A stretch of 64,000 nucleotides of DNA from Microbacterium lushaniae (GTDB lineage: Bacteria; Actinomycetota; Actinomycetes; Actinomycetales; Microbacteriaceae). Made by a program: the position numbers and the translations under genes. The DNA lies in the NCBI RefSeq assembly GCF_008727775.1, contig NZ_CP044232.1:1488001-1552000 (forward strand), given 5' to 3'. Of the stretch, positions 1 through 8,527 are shown in pieces. The number at the start of each line of letters is the position of its first letter. Within the stretch, counting starts at the first letter, position 1. The notes beneath the pieces were generated by a model. It did no database searches, had not been told where the DNA came from, and was given only the letters and a program-made list of their open reading frames with translations.

Positions 1-19
1 CCCGATGCGTGCCCGCCGA

Positions 20-25
20 TAAAGT
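20..25 (+). promoter_or_regulatory. Predicted -10 box, leaderless promoter of the YchJ-like gene
   Basis: TAAAGT is followed by exactly 6 nt and then the ATG at 32. There is no Shine-Dalgarno between them, so the transcript probably begins at the start codon. Confidence 0.5.
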
Positions 26-31
26 GGCGGG

Positions 32-463
<432 letters not shown>

Positions 464-491
464 CGCGGAGGCAGGCGCGGTTCTGCCGGGT

Positions 492-1592
492 ATGGACACC
501 GACGCGCTCCGCGAGGTCGATGTCGCCGTCCTGGGGGCGGGACAGGCCGGCCTCTCCGCCGCCTACCACCTGCGTCGGCGCGGGTTCTCCCCGGTGACGC
601 AGGCGGCGGATGCTGCGACCTTCGTGGTGCTCGACGGCGAGGCCGCGCCCGGCGGCGCGTGGCAGCACCGCTGGGCGTCGCTGCGGATGGCCACGGTCAA
701 CGGCATCCACGAGCTGCCGGGCTTCCCGGTGCCGCCGGCCGACCCGGACGCACCCGCGCGCGAGGTGCTGCCGCCGTATTTCGCCGAGTACGAGCGGCGG
801 TTCGCACTCGACGTGCAGCGTCCCGTCGCCGTCCGCGCCGTCCGTCCCGCCGACGACGACCCGCGCGGGAGACTCCTCGTGGAGACCGACCACGGCGCGT
901 GGTCGGCTCGCTACATCGTCAACGCCACCGGCACCTGGACCCGCCCGTTCTGGCCGCACTACCCCGGCCAGGAGCGGTTCCGCGGCCGCCAGCTGCACAC
1001 CGCCGACTACGTCTCGGCCGACGAGTTCGCCGGGCAGCGGGTGATCGTGGTGGGCGCAGGCATCTCCGGCGTGCAACTGCTGGAGGAGATCTCCCACGTC
1101 GCGACGACCTTCTGGATGACCCGGCGCGAACCCGAGTGGATCGAGGAGGACTTCGACATTCCCGCGCGGCTGGCCGCAATCGCCGGTGTGGAGGAGCGCG
1201 TTCGTCAGGGCCTACCGCCGGGCAGCGTCATCTCGGTCACGGGCATGCACTGGACCCCGTGGGCCGAGCGTGCGCGCGATCGCGGGGTGTTGGAACGCCT
1301 GCCGATGTTCACCCGCATCGAGGAGGACGGCGTGCGCATGCCGGACGGATCGTTCCTCGCCGCCGACGTGATCCTGTGGGCCACCGGCTTCCGCCCCGCA
1401 CTGGACCACCTCGCACCGTTGCACCTGCGCACGCCCGAGGGCGGATTCCGCGTCGGCGACTCGCGCTCGCTCGACGATCCCCGCGTGTTCTTCATCGGGT
1501 ACGGGCCGTCGGCATCGACGGTGGGCGCGAACCGCGCCGGCCGAACGGTGGCCGCGGCGATCGCCGCCGAGCCGGTCGGCGTGGACGCGTGA
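492..1592 (+). CDS. Flavin-containing NAD(P)-dependent monooxygenase/oxidoreductase (CzcO/TrkA-like)
   Basis: 366 aa, cytosolic. The N-terminal FAD-binding Rossmann motif is VLGAGQAGLSAAYHL (residues ~12-26). A second dinucleotide motif, VIVVGAGISGVQLLEEI (~185-201), should bind NAD(P)H, and the 'ATGFRP' motif typical of flavin monooxygenases and related reductases lies near residue 300. This two-Rossmann layout is that of group B flavin monooxygenases and CzcO-type oxidoreductases; the substrate cannot be told from sequence. The ATG at 492 was chosen because homology begins just after it. The reading frame runs upstream to 198, but that part only overlaps the previous gene. A GGAGG lies about 20 nt upstream. 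Confidence 0.85.
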   Translation: MDTDALREVDVAVLGAGQAGLSAAYHLRRRGFSPVTQAADAATFVVLDGEAAPGGAWQHRWASLRMATVNGIHELPGFPVPPADPDAPAREVLPPYFAEYERRFALDVQRPVAVRAVRPADDDPRGRLLVETDHGAWSARYIVNATGTWTRPFWPHYPGQERFRGRQLHTADYVSADEFAGQRVIVVGAGISGVQLLEEISHVATTFWMTRREPEWIEEDFDIPARLAAIAGVEERVRQGLPPGSVISVTGMHWTPWAERARDRGVLERLPMFTRIEEDGVRMPDGSFLAADVILWATGFRPALDHLAPLHLRTPEGGFRVGDSRSLDDPRVFFIGYGPSASTVGANRAGRTVAAAIAAEPVGVDA

Positions 1593-1632
1593 GCGCGGCG
1601 TCAACCCCTCGTTTCCGCGCGGACGCGCCCAA

Positions 1633-1638
1633 TAGCGT
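1633..1638 (+). promoter_or_regulatory. Predicted -10 box, leaderless promoter
   Basis: TAGCGT, then 6 nt, then the GTG start at 1645 of the NAD(P)-binding protein. No ribosome binding site lies between. Confidence 0.55.
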
Positions 1639-1644
1639 GGGACC

Positions 1645-2289
1645 GTGACTGATTCCCGTGTTCTCATCCTCGGCGGCCATGGCAAGGTCGCCCTCCTTCT
1701 GGCCCCCCTGCTGGTGGCCCGCGGCGACCAGGTGACCTCCGTCATCCGCAATCCCGCGCACGCCGACGACGTGTCGGCCACCGGGGCCAAGCCCCTCGTG
1801 CTCGACCTGGAGGACGGGACCGAGCTCGGCGAGGCGTTCGCCGGATACGACGCGATCGTCTGGTCGGCCGGTGCCGGCGGCGGAAGCCGCGAGCGCACGT
1901 ACGCCATCGACCGCGACGCGGCGATCCGCTCGATGGATGCGGCGGAAGCCGCCCGCGTGCGCCGGTACGTGATGGTGTCGTGGATCGGGTCATCGCCCGA
2001 TCACGGCGTGGATCCGGACAACCCGTTCTACGCCTACGCCGACGCGAAGCTCGCCGCCGACGATCACCTGCGCGCCAGCACGCTGAACTGGACCATCCTC
2101 GGGCCGGGCGCCCTCACCCTCGATCCCCCCACGGGCCGGATCGCCCTCGACCCCGAAGGTGACGGGGCTGTTCCGCGCGCCGACGTGGCCGCCGTGATCG
2201 CCGCCACGCTCGCCGAGGACCACACCGTGGGCCGCTTCATCCGCTTCGGTTCCGGCGACACCCCGATCGCGGAGGCCCTCGCCCGCTGA
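1645..2289 (+). CDS. NAD(P)H-binding atypical SDR protein (NmrA/YwnB-like)
   Basis: 214 aa. The N-terminal glycine motif ILGGHGKVALLLAPLL (residues ~8-23) replaces the usual TGGTGxxG. The central 'YVMVSW' is followed by the 'YADAKLAADDHLRAS' stretch, where the SDR Tyr/Lys region sits, and by the 'LNWTILGPGALT' signature common in the NAD(P)H-binding family (PF13460). These proteins act as NAD(P)-dependent reductases or epimerases, or as redox sensors; the substrate is unknown. GTG start supported by the leaderless -10 box. It converges on the FUSC transporter gene with a 14-nt gap. Confidence 0.8.
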   Translation: MTDSRVLILGGHGKVALLLAPLLVARGDQVTSVIRNPAHADDVSATGAKPLVLDLEDGTELGEAFAGYDAIVWSAGAGGGSRERTYAIDRDAAIRSMDAAEAARVRRYVMVSWIGSSPDHGVDPDNPFYAYADAKLAADDHLRASTLNWTILGPGALTLDPPTGRIALDPEGDGAVPRADVAAVIAATLAEDHTVGRFIRFGSGDTPIAEALAR

Positions 2290-2303
2290 CGGATGCGCGT
2301 GCG

Positions 2304-3338
2304 TCAGTCGCCGACGAGGTTCTCGTGGATGCGGTGCAGGTCGACCAGCAGCGATCCCACGAGCACCCAGTGATCGGCTGACGGCGCGGCCACCTGCAGC
2401 GGCCGGGTGAGGGCGGGCGGCTCGGCGGGGGGCGTCTCGGCCGGGCCGGCGACCGCGCCGGCTGACACCCGCAGCCGCACGTCGTGGGCCGCGCGGCGCA
2501 GCTGCTCGGCGATGGCCCGTACCGACGGCTCGTCGACGATGCTCGGGTCGTAGCGGTCGACGACGGCACGGGTCATCCCGATCACCTGCGTGCTGATCGG
2601 TCCGAACATGTCGAGTTCCTCCTGCGCGCGGGCGACGGCGGTTCGCACTCGACGCCCCCGCGGGTTGAACGTGAGGGAGTCATTGGCTTCGTCGATGGCC
2701 TTCTCGGCGGCGTCTCGCATGGGCCGGAGCAGTCGCGCGGTCAGCAGCAGCTCCTCCAGCTCCGCCCTGGTGCGGGGATGGGACAGTGCGCCCGCCAGGC
2801 GGTCGAGCGCGTCGGCGATCTCGATGCCGAGCCCGTCGCTCTTGTCGCGAGCGGGGCCGATCGCCACCGGCGGCACGACGGCGAGGTTCACGAGGAAGCC
2901 GATCGCGGCGCCGATGAGGGTCTCCAGAACGCGGTCGACCGCGTACCCCGGCGTCGCCGTGCCCAGCGACAGCACGAGCAGCGCGCTGATGCCCACCTGG
3001 TTCGACGTTCCCGGGGTGAGCTTGAGCGCCCATGCCGCCAGGAGCGCTACGGCGGTGGCCAGCAGCGTCACCCACGGGTGGGTGCCCAGCAGGATGCCGA
3101 GCACCGACGCGATGACGACGCCGGCGACCACCCCGATACTGCGTTCGATGGCCTTCGTGAACGACTGATTGAGGCTCGGCTGCACCACCAGCAGCGCGGC
3201 GATCGCCGCGAACACCGGCAGCGGGCCCTGCACGAGCCACGCGGCGAGGATCCACGCCGCGACGACCGCGACGGCCGACTTCAGCACCTGCAGCAGCGGC
3301 CCGCGCCGGGGGGATCGGAAGGTCGCGGGAATGCGCAT
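2304..3338 (-). CDS. FUSC-family (aromatic acid exporter-like) integral membrane protein
   Basis: 344 aa. The N-terminal half has about six hydrophobic segments (e.g. 'SAVAVVAAWILAAWLV', 'PVFAAIAALLVVQPS', 'VVAGVVIASVLGILLG', 'LLATAVALLAAWALKL', 'LIGAAIGFLVNLAVV'). The C-terminal half is a soluble helical domain. This is the layout of FUSC/YccS/aromatic acid exporter proteins, proton-driven efflux carriers for aromatic carboxylates and similar compounds; the substrate is inferred only from family. The frame runs on to 3833, but homology starts at MRIPATFRSPRRGP, where GACACT lies 6 nt upstream of the ATG as a probable -10 box. Confidence 0.8.
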   Translation of the reverse strand: MRIPATFRSPRRGPLLQVLKSAVAVVAAWILAAWLVQGPLPVFAAIAALLVVQPSLNQSFTKAIERSIGVVAGVVIASVLGILLGTHPWVTLLATAVALLAAWALKLTPGTSNQVGISALLVLSLGTATPGYAVDRVLETLIGAAIGFLVNLAVVPPVAIGPARDKSDGLGIEIADALDRLAGALSHPRTRAELEELLLTARLLRPMRDAAEKAIDEANDSLTFNPRGRRVRTAVARAQEELDMFGPISTQVIGMTRAVVDRYDPSIVDEPSVRAIAEQLRRAAHDVRLRVSAGAVAGPAETPPAEPPALTRPLQVAAPSADHWVLVGSLLVDLHRIHENLVGD

Positions 3339-3344
3339 GCACCG

Positions 3345-3350
3345 AGTGTC
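3345..3350 (-). promoter_or_regulatory. Predicted -10 box (GACACT) for the FUSC gene
   Basis: Read on the minus strand, GACACT lies 6 nt upstream of the ATG at 3338. This is the same spacing as other leaderless starts in the window, with a G in place of the first T. Confidence 0.4.
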
Positions 3351-3446
3351 GCAGGGACGACAGGGGGATGGTGCGGGGTTGCGCGCCGTCGGGCCGCCAC
3401 GCTGCGGATCGAGGCCTCCGGCGGCCAGCGCCTGTGACGGCGGGCG

Positions 3447-3452
3447 TAGCGT
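3447..3452 (+). promoter_or_regulatory. Predicted -10 box, leaderless promoter
   Basis: TAGCGT, 6 nt, then the ATG at 3459 of the DksA/TraR-like gene. A GGAGG lies within the 6-nt gap, but it is too close to the ATG to act as a ribosome binding site. Confidence 0.55.
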
Positions 3453-3458
3453 GGAGGC

Positions 3459-3779
3459 ATGCCGGATCTGGAGCTCATGCGCCGCGACGTCCTGACGCGG
3501 CTCGAGCGCCTGGGCGCCGACGAGCGCTCCCTGTTGCACGACCGGGCCGACGGTACCGCCGACGACGAACACGACCCGGAGGGCTCGACGCTGTCGGGGG
3601 AGTGGTCGCGCGTGGACGCCCTGCGCCGGGCGGCGCTGGGCGAACTGGCGGAGATCGACGCCGCCATGGCGCGGCTGGCCGACGGCACCTACGGCATCTG
3701 CGCCAGGTGCGGCCGCCCCATCCCGGCCGAGCGCATGGAGGTGCGTCCGACGGCCCACCTGTGCGTGGCCTGCGCATAG
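3459..3779 (+). CDS. TraR/DksA-family C4 zinc-finger protein
   Basis: 106 aa. The helical, acidic N-terminus ends in a DksA/TraR zinc finger, CARCGRPIPAERM...LCVACA, with the four zinc cysteines in CxxC-17-CxxC spacing at the C-terminus. 'DGTYGICARCG' is the family signature. Such proteins bind the RNA polymerase secondary channel or act as stress factors; in actinobacteria most are of unproven function. Monocistronic, with a leaderless-type promoter. Its stop is followed by the convergent DUF222/HNH gene. Confidence 0.88.
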   Translation: MPDLELMRRDVLTRLERLGADERSLLHDRADGTADDEHDPEGSTLSGEWSRVDALRRAALGELAEIDAAMARLADGTYGICARCGRPIPAERMEVRPTAHLCVACA

Positions 3780-3854
3780 GAAAGGAGCCCTCGATCCCTG
3801 TTCCTGCGGCGCAGGGTGTCCGCGTCGTCGCATCCCTGAAGGGCTGGCCGGGCG

Positions 3855-5210
3855 TCAGAAGGGCGGCGGGCCTGCGTCGGGGATGAACACCACGCGGGGT
3901 GGGGGTTCGTCGGTGTAGGTGCTGCCGAGGGGGCTGGTGAACTCCAGCGTCCCGTCGGCGCGCTGCCGCACCGTCCACGCCGTCTCCGTCTTGAGGGTGT
4001 GGTGGCGGACGCACAGGTGCGAGAGGTTGCCGACCGCAGTCGGACCGCCGTCGTGGTGCTCGTGATTGTGGTCGATCTGACAGCGGTGCGCCGGCTGGCG
4101 GCATCCGAAGCCGCGGCAGTGCTGGTCGCGCGCCTGCAGGAACCGTCTCTGATCGGGGCGGGGTGTGTACCGGTCGACCTCGAGGACCGTGCCGGTGACG
4201 GGATGGACCAGCACCCGATCCCACCCGGGAGCGTGGGCGGTGAGCCGCCGGGCGGTGTCGGGGTCGATCGGGACCTGTCCGTGCAGGCTCGCACCGGAGC
4301 CGACGGCGCCGAGGAGAGTGAGGACCGGCACGACCACCTGCACGTGGGCCCGAACCGCGCCGAGCCCGCCCGGGTAGTGGTCGCCGGTGGTGGGGTCGAC
4401 GGCGGGTGCGCCGGTGAGGAGCATGTCTGCGGCCACATCCGCGCCGATCTGCGCGAGGGTGCGCGCGTCATCGACCGCCGGCTCGACGTCGGGCGCCGCA
4501 TCCGGTGCGGCCGTGTTGTCGTCGCCGCGGCGCGCGCGCTCGGCGTTGGCCTCGTCGCGGATCACGCGGGCCTGCTGCCGGATGCGGTCGCGGATCCCGT
4601 ACGCGATGGCGGCGGGAAGGCGCAGCTGGAGGAGGGCCATCCCGTCGTCGAGATCGAGGATGCTGACCCCACGGGTCTTCGCTGCGCACGCGTGGCGCTC
4701 ATCCATCCCCACCGGGTTGACGGCCTCGGCGAGCTCACGTGCGTACGCCTTCGTCCGACCCGGCGTCTCCTTGGCGGCGAAGTCGAGAACCGTCTGCTCC
4801 CACGCCCCGCGCACATCGTCGTCTGCGACGCCGACGCCCACCTCGAGGATCACGGTGACGTGCCGCTGGGAGATGCGCGCCTCCTCCAACGCCGCCACCG
4901 TGGCAGGCAGCTTCGCCACGAGCGTGTACGCGTCGTTCAGTTCCTTCTGCGCCGTGAGGTCGTGCACGTGCGTCGCGAAGGCGATCTCGGCGGCGAGCGA
5001 GCGCATGGGCATCTCGCGCTCACGAGAATCGCGCGAGGTCATGCGCGCCGTCTGCTCCAGGGCGACCTCGACGAGGGCGGCGTGATGGCGGATCCGCGCC
5101 GCCTGTGCCCGGGCGATGATGGCTTCCTGCTGCCGTGCGGCGGTCAGGCCGGCCCGCAGGCGGGCGGCATCGCCGGGGGATATTTCCCCAGGCCCGAAGC
5201 TGTTTTCCAT
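3855..5210 (-). CDS. DUF222 / HNH endonuclease-signature protein (13E12 repeat family)
   Basis: 451 aa. The N-terminal two thirds are the DUF222 helical domain ('AARLRAGLTAARQQEAIIARAQ', 'AEIAFATHVHDLTAQKELNDA'). The C-terminus (~370-425) is an HNH domain with HRCQIDHNHEH...NLSHLCVRHH, holding the catalytic His-Asn-His positions, plus the Cys pair 'CRGFGC' that often supports zinc. These proteins are multi-copy in actinobacteria and are sometimes found with mobile DNA; their biological role is unknown. Usual length for the family. The ATG at 5210 is supported by TAGCGT 6 nt upstream. Confidence 0.9.
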   Translation of the reverse strand: MENSFGPGEISPGDAARLRAGLTAARQQEAIIARAQAARIRHHAALVEVALEQTARMTSRDSREREMPMRSLAAEIAFATHVHDLTAQKELNDAYTLVAKLPATVAALEEARISQRHVTVILEVGVGVADDDVRGAWEQTVLDFAAKETPGRTKAYARELAEAVNPVGMDERHACAAKTRGVSILDLDDGMALLQLRLPAAIAYGIRDRIRQQARVIRDEANAERARRGDDNTAAPDAAPDVEPAVDDARTLAQIGADVAADMLLTGAPAVDPTTGDHYPGGLGAVRAHVQVVVPVLTLLGAVGSGASLHGQVPIDPDTARRLTAHAPGWDRVLVHPVTGTVLEVDRYTPRPDQRRFLQARDQHCRGFGCRQPAHRCQIDHNHEHHDGGPTAVGNLSHLCVRHHTLKTETAWTVRQRADGTLEFTSPLGSTYTDEPPPRVVFIPDAGPPPF

Positions 5211-5216
5211 GCCTTC

Positions 5217-5222
5217 ACGCTA
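5217..5222 (-). promoter_or_regulatory. Predicted -10 box, leaderless promoter of the DUF222/HNH gene
   Basis: On the minus strand TAGCGT is followed by 6 nt and the ATG at 5210. Confidence 0.55.
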
Positions 5223-5339
5223 GCGGGGGCCACCGACATTGCCTCCGCGCCCGGATGGGTCGGCGACGACCCTGTGGAGAACCCGCGTTCTCCACAGCGC
5301 CGCATCCGAAGTGCCCGATGTCTTCGCCCCCCGGCGACG

Positions 5340-5633
5340 TCAGTCGTCGCTGGAATGCAGCCCGCGTCTGGCCGAGAGCAGGGTCGCCTCGGGATGCTCG
5401 GCCATCACGCGCTCGGCGGTGTCGAGCACGTCCCGCACGTGCGCGGGCGACTCGGCGACGACCGCGACGCCGATCTCCGCGCGGCGGTGCAGGTCGTGCG
5501 CGCCCGTCTCGGCGGCCGCCGCCTCCGTGCGCCGGCTGAGGCCGGCCAGGATGGGGCGCAGGATGCTGCGCTTCTCCTTCAGCGAGTGCACGTCGCCCAG
5601 CAGCAGGTCGAACGCGATCCATCCGACCCACAT
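5340..5633 (-). CDS. DUF503 domain protein
   Basis: 97 aa, the usual family length. Begins 'MWVGWIAFDLLLGDVHSLKE' and continues with 'KRSILRPILAGLS', the DUF503 signature; structures of this family show a ferredoxin-like fold, but no function is established. DUF503 is usually found near rbfA/infB, so this isolated location is slightly unusual. The start at 5633 lies 1 nt beyond the end of the upstream NTF2-like gene, so the two are translationally coupled. Confidence 0.88.
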   Translation of the reverse strand: MWVGWIAFDLLLGDVHSLKEKRSILRPILAGLSRRTEAAAAETGAHDLHRRAEIGVAVVAESPAHVRDVLDTAERVMAEHPEATLLSARRGLHSSDD

Positions 5634-5634
5634 G

Positions 5635-5991
5635 TCAGGACGCCGACGCGCGTGGCGCCATGAACCACTCCACGAACCGCCGAGCACGGCCGTCGGAGGC
5701 GAAGTGCACCTCCCACAGGTTCGAGTACCTCTCGTGACCGGGGTAGTCGACCCATCCCGTGACGATGCCCAGGTCGTCGTTCTCGATGAGCACGCGCAGG
5801 TCGTACACGGGCTCGGCGGGCTCGTCCTCACCCCACATCGCCACGATGGCGTCGATTCCGATCGCCGGGGCGGGATCGTCGGGGCGGAACCAGTATTCGG
5901 CGTCGTCGGTGAACAGGGCGCGGACGTCATCGGGGCGCTTGGTGCGCCACGCTCGCTGGTAGCCGGCGAGCCAGTCGCTCGTACGTGTCAT
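5635..5991 (-). CDS. SnoaL/NTF2-like fold protein
   Basis: 118 aa with the cone-shaped NTF2/SnoaL pattern: N-terminal helix 'WLAGYQRAWRTKRPDDVRALFTDDAEYWF', then 'GIDAIVAMW' and alternating strands ending in 'WEVHFASDGRARRFVEWFM'. Members are small enzymes or ligand-binding proteins of varied function; no catalytic residue can be named here. First gene of a two-gene unit with the DUF503 protein. A weak -10 like TAGACC lies 6 nt upstream of the ATG. Confidence 0.8.
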   Translation of the reverse strand: MTRTSDWLAGYQRAWRTKRPDDVRALFTDDAEYWFRPDDPAPAIGIDAIVAMWGEDEPAEPVYDLRVLIENDDLGIVTGWVDYPGHERYSNLWEVHFASDGRARRFVEWFMAPRASAS

Positions 5992-6069
5992 GACTCCGGT
6001 CTACCGGGTCGGGGCCGCCCACGCCACGACGTTTCGCGTGACGCACTGTGGCCGGGAACGGCGCCTGGG

Positions 6070-6075
6070 TACGCT
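6070..6075 (+). promoter_or_regulatory. Predicted -10 box, leaderless promoter of the ACT-domain gene
   Basis: TACGCT, 6 nt, then the ATG at 6082. Confidence 0.55.
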
Positions 6076-6081
6076 GACGCC

Positions 6082-6591
6082 ATGACCACGCTCGTCCTCA
6101 CCCTCGTCGGCGACGATCGCGCCGGCATCGTCGCCGCCGTCGCGACGATCGTCGATGCCGCGGGAGGCAACTGGGAGAGCAGCCAGCTCGCGGAGCTCGC
6201 GGGGGCGTTCGCGGGCATCGTCGAGGTCTCGGTGCCCGACGAACGCGCCGACGAGTTGCGTGAAGCGCTGAGCGGTATGGACGGGCTCGTGACGGTCACC
6301 ACCGTCGCCGCCGCATCCGCAGCCCACGCGCCGGCGCGGCACATCGCACTGCAGGTGCTCGGCAACGATCGCCCCGGCATCGTGCGCGAGATCACGGCTG
6401 CGCTGAGCACGCACGGCCTCAGCATCGACCGGATGACCACCGAGGTGCGGGATGCGGCGATGTCGGGCGGCCGGCTGTTCGAAGCGTCGATCGAGGCACG
6501 GGTTCCGGCAGGGCTGAACGTGGAAGACGTCCGCGGTGAGCTCGAGCGCGTGGCCGCGGAGATCCAGGTCGACCTCGCCGTCAGCGACTGA
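6082..6591 (+). CDS. Double ACT-domain protein (GcvR-like)
   Basis: 169 aa made of two tandem ACT domains, each starting with the same pattern: 'VLTLVGDDRAGIVAAVATIV' (residues ~4-23) and 'ALQVLGNDRPGIVREITAAL' (~93-112). ACT domains bind amino acids and regulate metabolism. The two-ACT, no-enzyme layout is that of the glycine cleavage regulator GcvR, but no gcv genes are nearby, so the ligand and target are unknown. The ATG at 6082 fits both homology and the leaderless promoter. Confidence 0.85.
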   Translation: MTTLVLTLVGDDRAGIVAAVATIVDAAGGNWESSQLAELAGAFAGIVEVSVPDERADELREALSGMDGLVTVTTVAAASAAHAPARHIALQVLGNDRPGIVREITAALSTHGLSIDRMTTEVRDAAMSGGRLFEASIEARVPAGLNVEDVRGELERVAAEIQVDLAVSD

Positions 6592-6653
6592 CGGGCTCGG
6601 TCAGCCGGCCACGCGGGCGGTCGGTTCTCCCGGCGTCGACGTCACCCTCCGCC

Positions 6654-6718
6654 GAGACACCACTTTCCGCCTGAGACACCCGGCGTCGCCCGGTGTCTCG
6701 GACGGGATGTGGTGTCTC
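6654..6718. repeat. Nested inverted repeats built from GAGACACC
   Basis: Four copies of GAGACACC or its complement lie within 65 nt. GAGACACCAC (6654-6663) pairs exactly with GTGGTGTCTC (6709-6718), and inside it GAGACACC (6673-6680) pairs with GGTGTCTC (6692-6699). The whole can fold into a two-tier hairpin. It sits between the stops of two convergent genes and touches the stop of the DUF3054 gene, so it could be a bidirectional terminator or a dispersed palindromic element. Confidence 0.7.
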
Positions 6719-7085
6719 ACCGTCTGCGCAGGGCAGCGATGGCGCGCCACCCGACCAGGAAGGCCAGGAGCGTCACGGCGGCCACGACGATGAAGGCCAC
6801 GGCGGTGCCCTGTCCCGACACCGCGCGCAGCAGCATCCCGCCGGCGACTGTGATCGCCCACACCGGCACGCCGGTGCGCAGGGCAGCGGCAGGGCGGCGC
6901 CACGCCAGGACGATCAGCCACCCCGCGACGAGGGAGACGAGGAAGGGCCATGCCGTCTGCGCCAGACCGGAGCCGCCCGGGCCGAACGGGTCGCCCTCGT
7001 GCGTGGCGCGGCCGATGGCGGCGAAGACCGTCACGAGGAGGGCGTCCAGAGCGAAGGCGCCCAGTGCGGCGCGGCGAGTCGACAT
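6717..7085 (-). CDS. DUF3054 membrane protein
   Basis: 122 aa with four predicted transmembrane helices: 'ALGAFALDALLVTVFAAIGR', 'TAWPFLVSLVAGWLIVLAW', 'GVPVWAITVAGGMLLRAV', 'VAFIVVAAVTLLAFLVGW'. The 'D..LV..FA.IGR..H' N-terminus and 'PF..GW' middle are typical of DUF3054, a small actinobacterial membrane family of unknown function. A possible -10 GAGAAT lies 6 nt upstream of the ATG. The stop codon lies within the GAGACACC inverted repeat. Confidence 0.85.
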   Translation of the reverse strand: MSTRRAALGAFALDALLVTVFAAIGRATHEGDPFGPGGSGLAQTAWPFLVSLVAGWLIVLAWRRPAAALRTGVPVWAITVAGGMLLRAVSGQGTAVAFIVVAAVTLLAFLVGWRAIAALRRR

Positions 7086-7130
7086 GCCTCCATTCTCCCC
7101 GCATCGGCGGCGTGGACGGTGTCGGCGGGA

Positions 7131-7700
7131 TCACTCCAGCAGGTGCACGCGGGTGGCGATGAGCCCGCCCACCAGCGCGCCGAGCCCGCCGGCGGCCATG
7201 TCGCCGATCGTGTCGGCGTACTCGACGAAGATCTCGTCGGTGATGAAGGTGTAGCCGGCCCACTCCACCATCTCCCACAGGGCGCTGATGGCCAGCCCGA
7301 TGATCGTCACCAGGACGATCGGGGTGCGTGCGGGCGGGCGCGTCCCGATCACAGCGGGGATGACGCGAAGGCGGCCGGCGAAGACGTACAGCATCACCGC
7401 GAGGGCACCGGTGCACTCGAAATGCACGAGCAGGTCCCATCCGGGCACCATGCGGTACAGGTCGATGACGTTGCTCCATGCCGCCACGAGCACCGACACG
7501 CTGAAGAGGATGTCGAACCCCGCCCGCACGCCGAGGAACCGGGGGAGCACGAGCGCGGGCAGCGTGAACGCGAGGATCCCGGCGTCGGTGGGGCTCCACA
7601 CGAATCCCGCGACGAACACGCTCAGCAGGCCGGCCACCCGCAGCGCGTCGGCGACCCATTCGGCGGCGCCGGATGGCGGGCGCAGGAACCGTTCGATCAT
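7131..7700 (-). CDS. Integral membrane protein, YjdF/DUF2238-like
   Basis: 189 aa with about six hydrophobic segments. The block 'GWDLLVHFECTGALAVMLY', then 'ALWEMVEWAGY' and 'DTIGDMAAGGLGALVGG', matches the DUF2238/YjdF pattern (conserved D, H, E, WE..E and D.IGD). The function of that family is unknown. The ATG at 7700 overlaps the stop of the upstream EEP hydrolase by 4 nt, so it is the last gene of a three-gene minus-strand operon (glycosyltransferase, EEP hydrolase, this protein). Confidence 0.75.
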   Translation of the reverse strand: MIERFLRPPSGAAEWVADALRVAGLLSVFVAGFVWSPTDAGILAFTLPALVLPRFLGVRAGFDILFSVSVLVAAWSNVIDLYRMVPGWDLLVHFECTGALAVMLYVFAGRLRVIPAVIGTRPPARTPIVLVTIIGLAISALWEMVEWAGYTFITDEIFVEYADTIGDMAAGGLGALVGGLIATRVHLLE

Positions 7701-8527
7701 GCGACGGCGCCCCGCATCCGCACGACCACCTGCACCGGCAGATGATCCGACGCCCGACCGCCGCGCACCGGGCGGGCACCGATGCCGGCGCTCACGACGT
7801 CGAAGCCGCGTGCGTGGATCGCGTCGATGCGCGTGCCGCCCGAGCGCGGCCGGCGGCGGCTGGCGTACGTGCCCCACTCCCGCGTGAGATGCGTGCTCGC
7901 GAGCGCCCACGTGTCGGCGAATCCGGCGGCGTCCAGCCGTCGCCGCGGGGCGGACTCGGGCCCGGCGTTGAAGTCCCCCGTGATCAGGGCTGCGCCGTCT
8001 CCGGCGTTGTCGGCCAGGATCGCTGCCGAGCGCGCCCGGGCGAGGGGGGAGAGGACGTCCAGGTGCGTGTTGATCATCAGCAAGCGCGCCCCGGTGGCGC
8101 GGTCGGTGAATTGCACGCGGGTGAGGATGCGGGGGAACAGGGTTCCCCACGACCGCGAACCCGCGACGTCGGGCCGTGCCGAAAGGGCACGCTGGTCCCA
8201 GTCGACCAGTTCGAGGCGGGCATCGTCCCAGAACACGGGGCAGCCCTCGCCCCCACCGTCGGCGTCGCGGCCCCGGCCGACGAAGCGGTACGAGGCGCCC
8301 AGCGCGTCGCGCACCACGTCCGCCTGATGCGGCAGCACCTCCTGCGCGCCGAGGATCGTCGGCTGCTCACGGCGCAGCAGCGCGCGCATGCTGTCGCGTC
8401 GCCGCAGCCAGCCCGCAGAGCCCTTGCGCGCACGCAGCACGTTGAACGTCATGACGGACAGCTGTGGCGCCGGCACCGGCCCGATCAGGGCGTCGTTGTC
8501 AGGCACAGCGTCCCGCCCTCGCGCCAT
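7697..8527 (-). CDS. Endonuclease/exonuclease/phosphatase (EEP) superfamily hydrolase
   Basis: 276 aa, probably cytosolic (no signal peptide). EEP motifs are in order: 'LSVMTFNVLRA' (Asn metal site), 'ILGAQEVLPHQ' (metal Glu), 'LLMINTHLDVLSP' (catalytic His), 'ALITGDFNAGPES' (D-x-N), 'GGTRIDAIHARG' (D) and a C-terminal 'RASDHLPVQVVV' (final Asp-His). All catalytic positions are present, so it should be an active Mg-dependent phosphodiesterase or phosphatase; whether it acts on nucleic acid, lipid or another substrate cannot be told. It overlaps the upstream glycosyltransferase by 29 nt and the downstream membrane protein by 4 nt. Confidence 0.85.
   Translation of the reverse strand: MARGRDAVPDNDALIGPVPAPQLSVMTFNVLRARKGSAGWLRRRDSMRALLRREQPTILGAQEVLPHQADVVRDALGASYRFVGRGRDADGGGEGCPVFWDDARLELVDWDQRALSARPDVAGSRSWGTLFPRILTRVQFTDRATGARLLMINTHLDVLSPLARARSAAILADNAGDGAALITGDFNAGPESAPRRRLDAAGFADTWALASTHLTREWGTYASRRRPRSGGTRIDAIHARGFDVVSAGIGARPVRGGRASDHLPVQVVVRMRGAVA

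Noticed and set aside
3855..5210. DUF222/HNH gene as evidence of a mobile element or intein
   Set aside because: These genes are common single insertions in actinobacterial chromosomes. No inverted ends, integrase or host-gene interruption is visible here.
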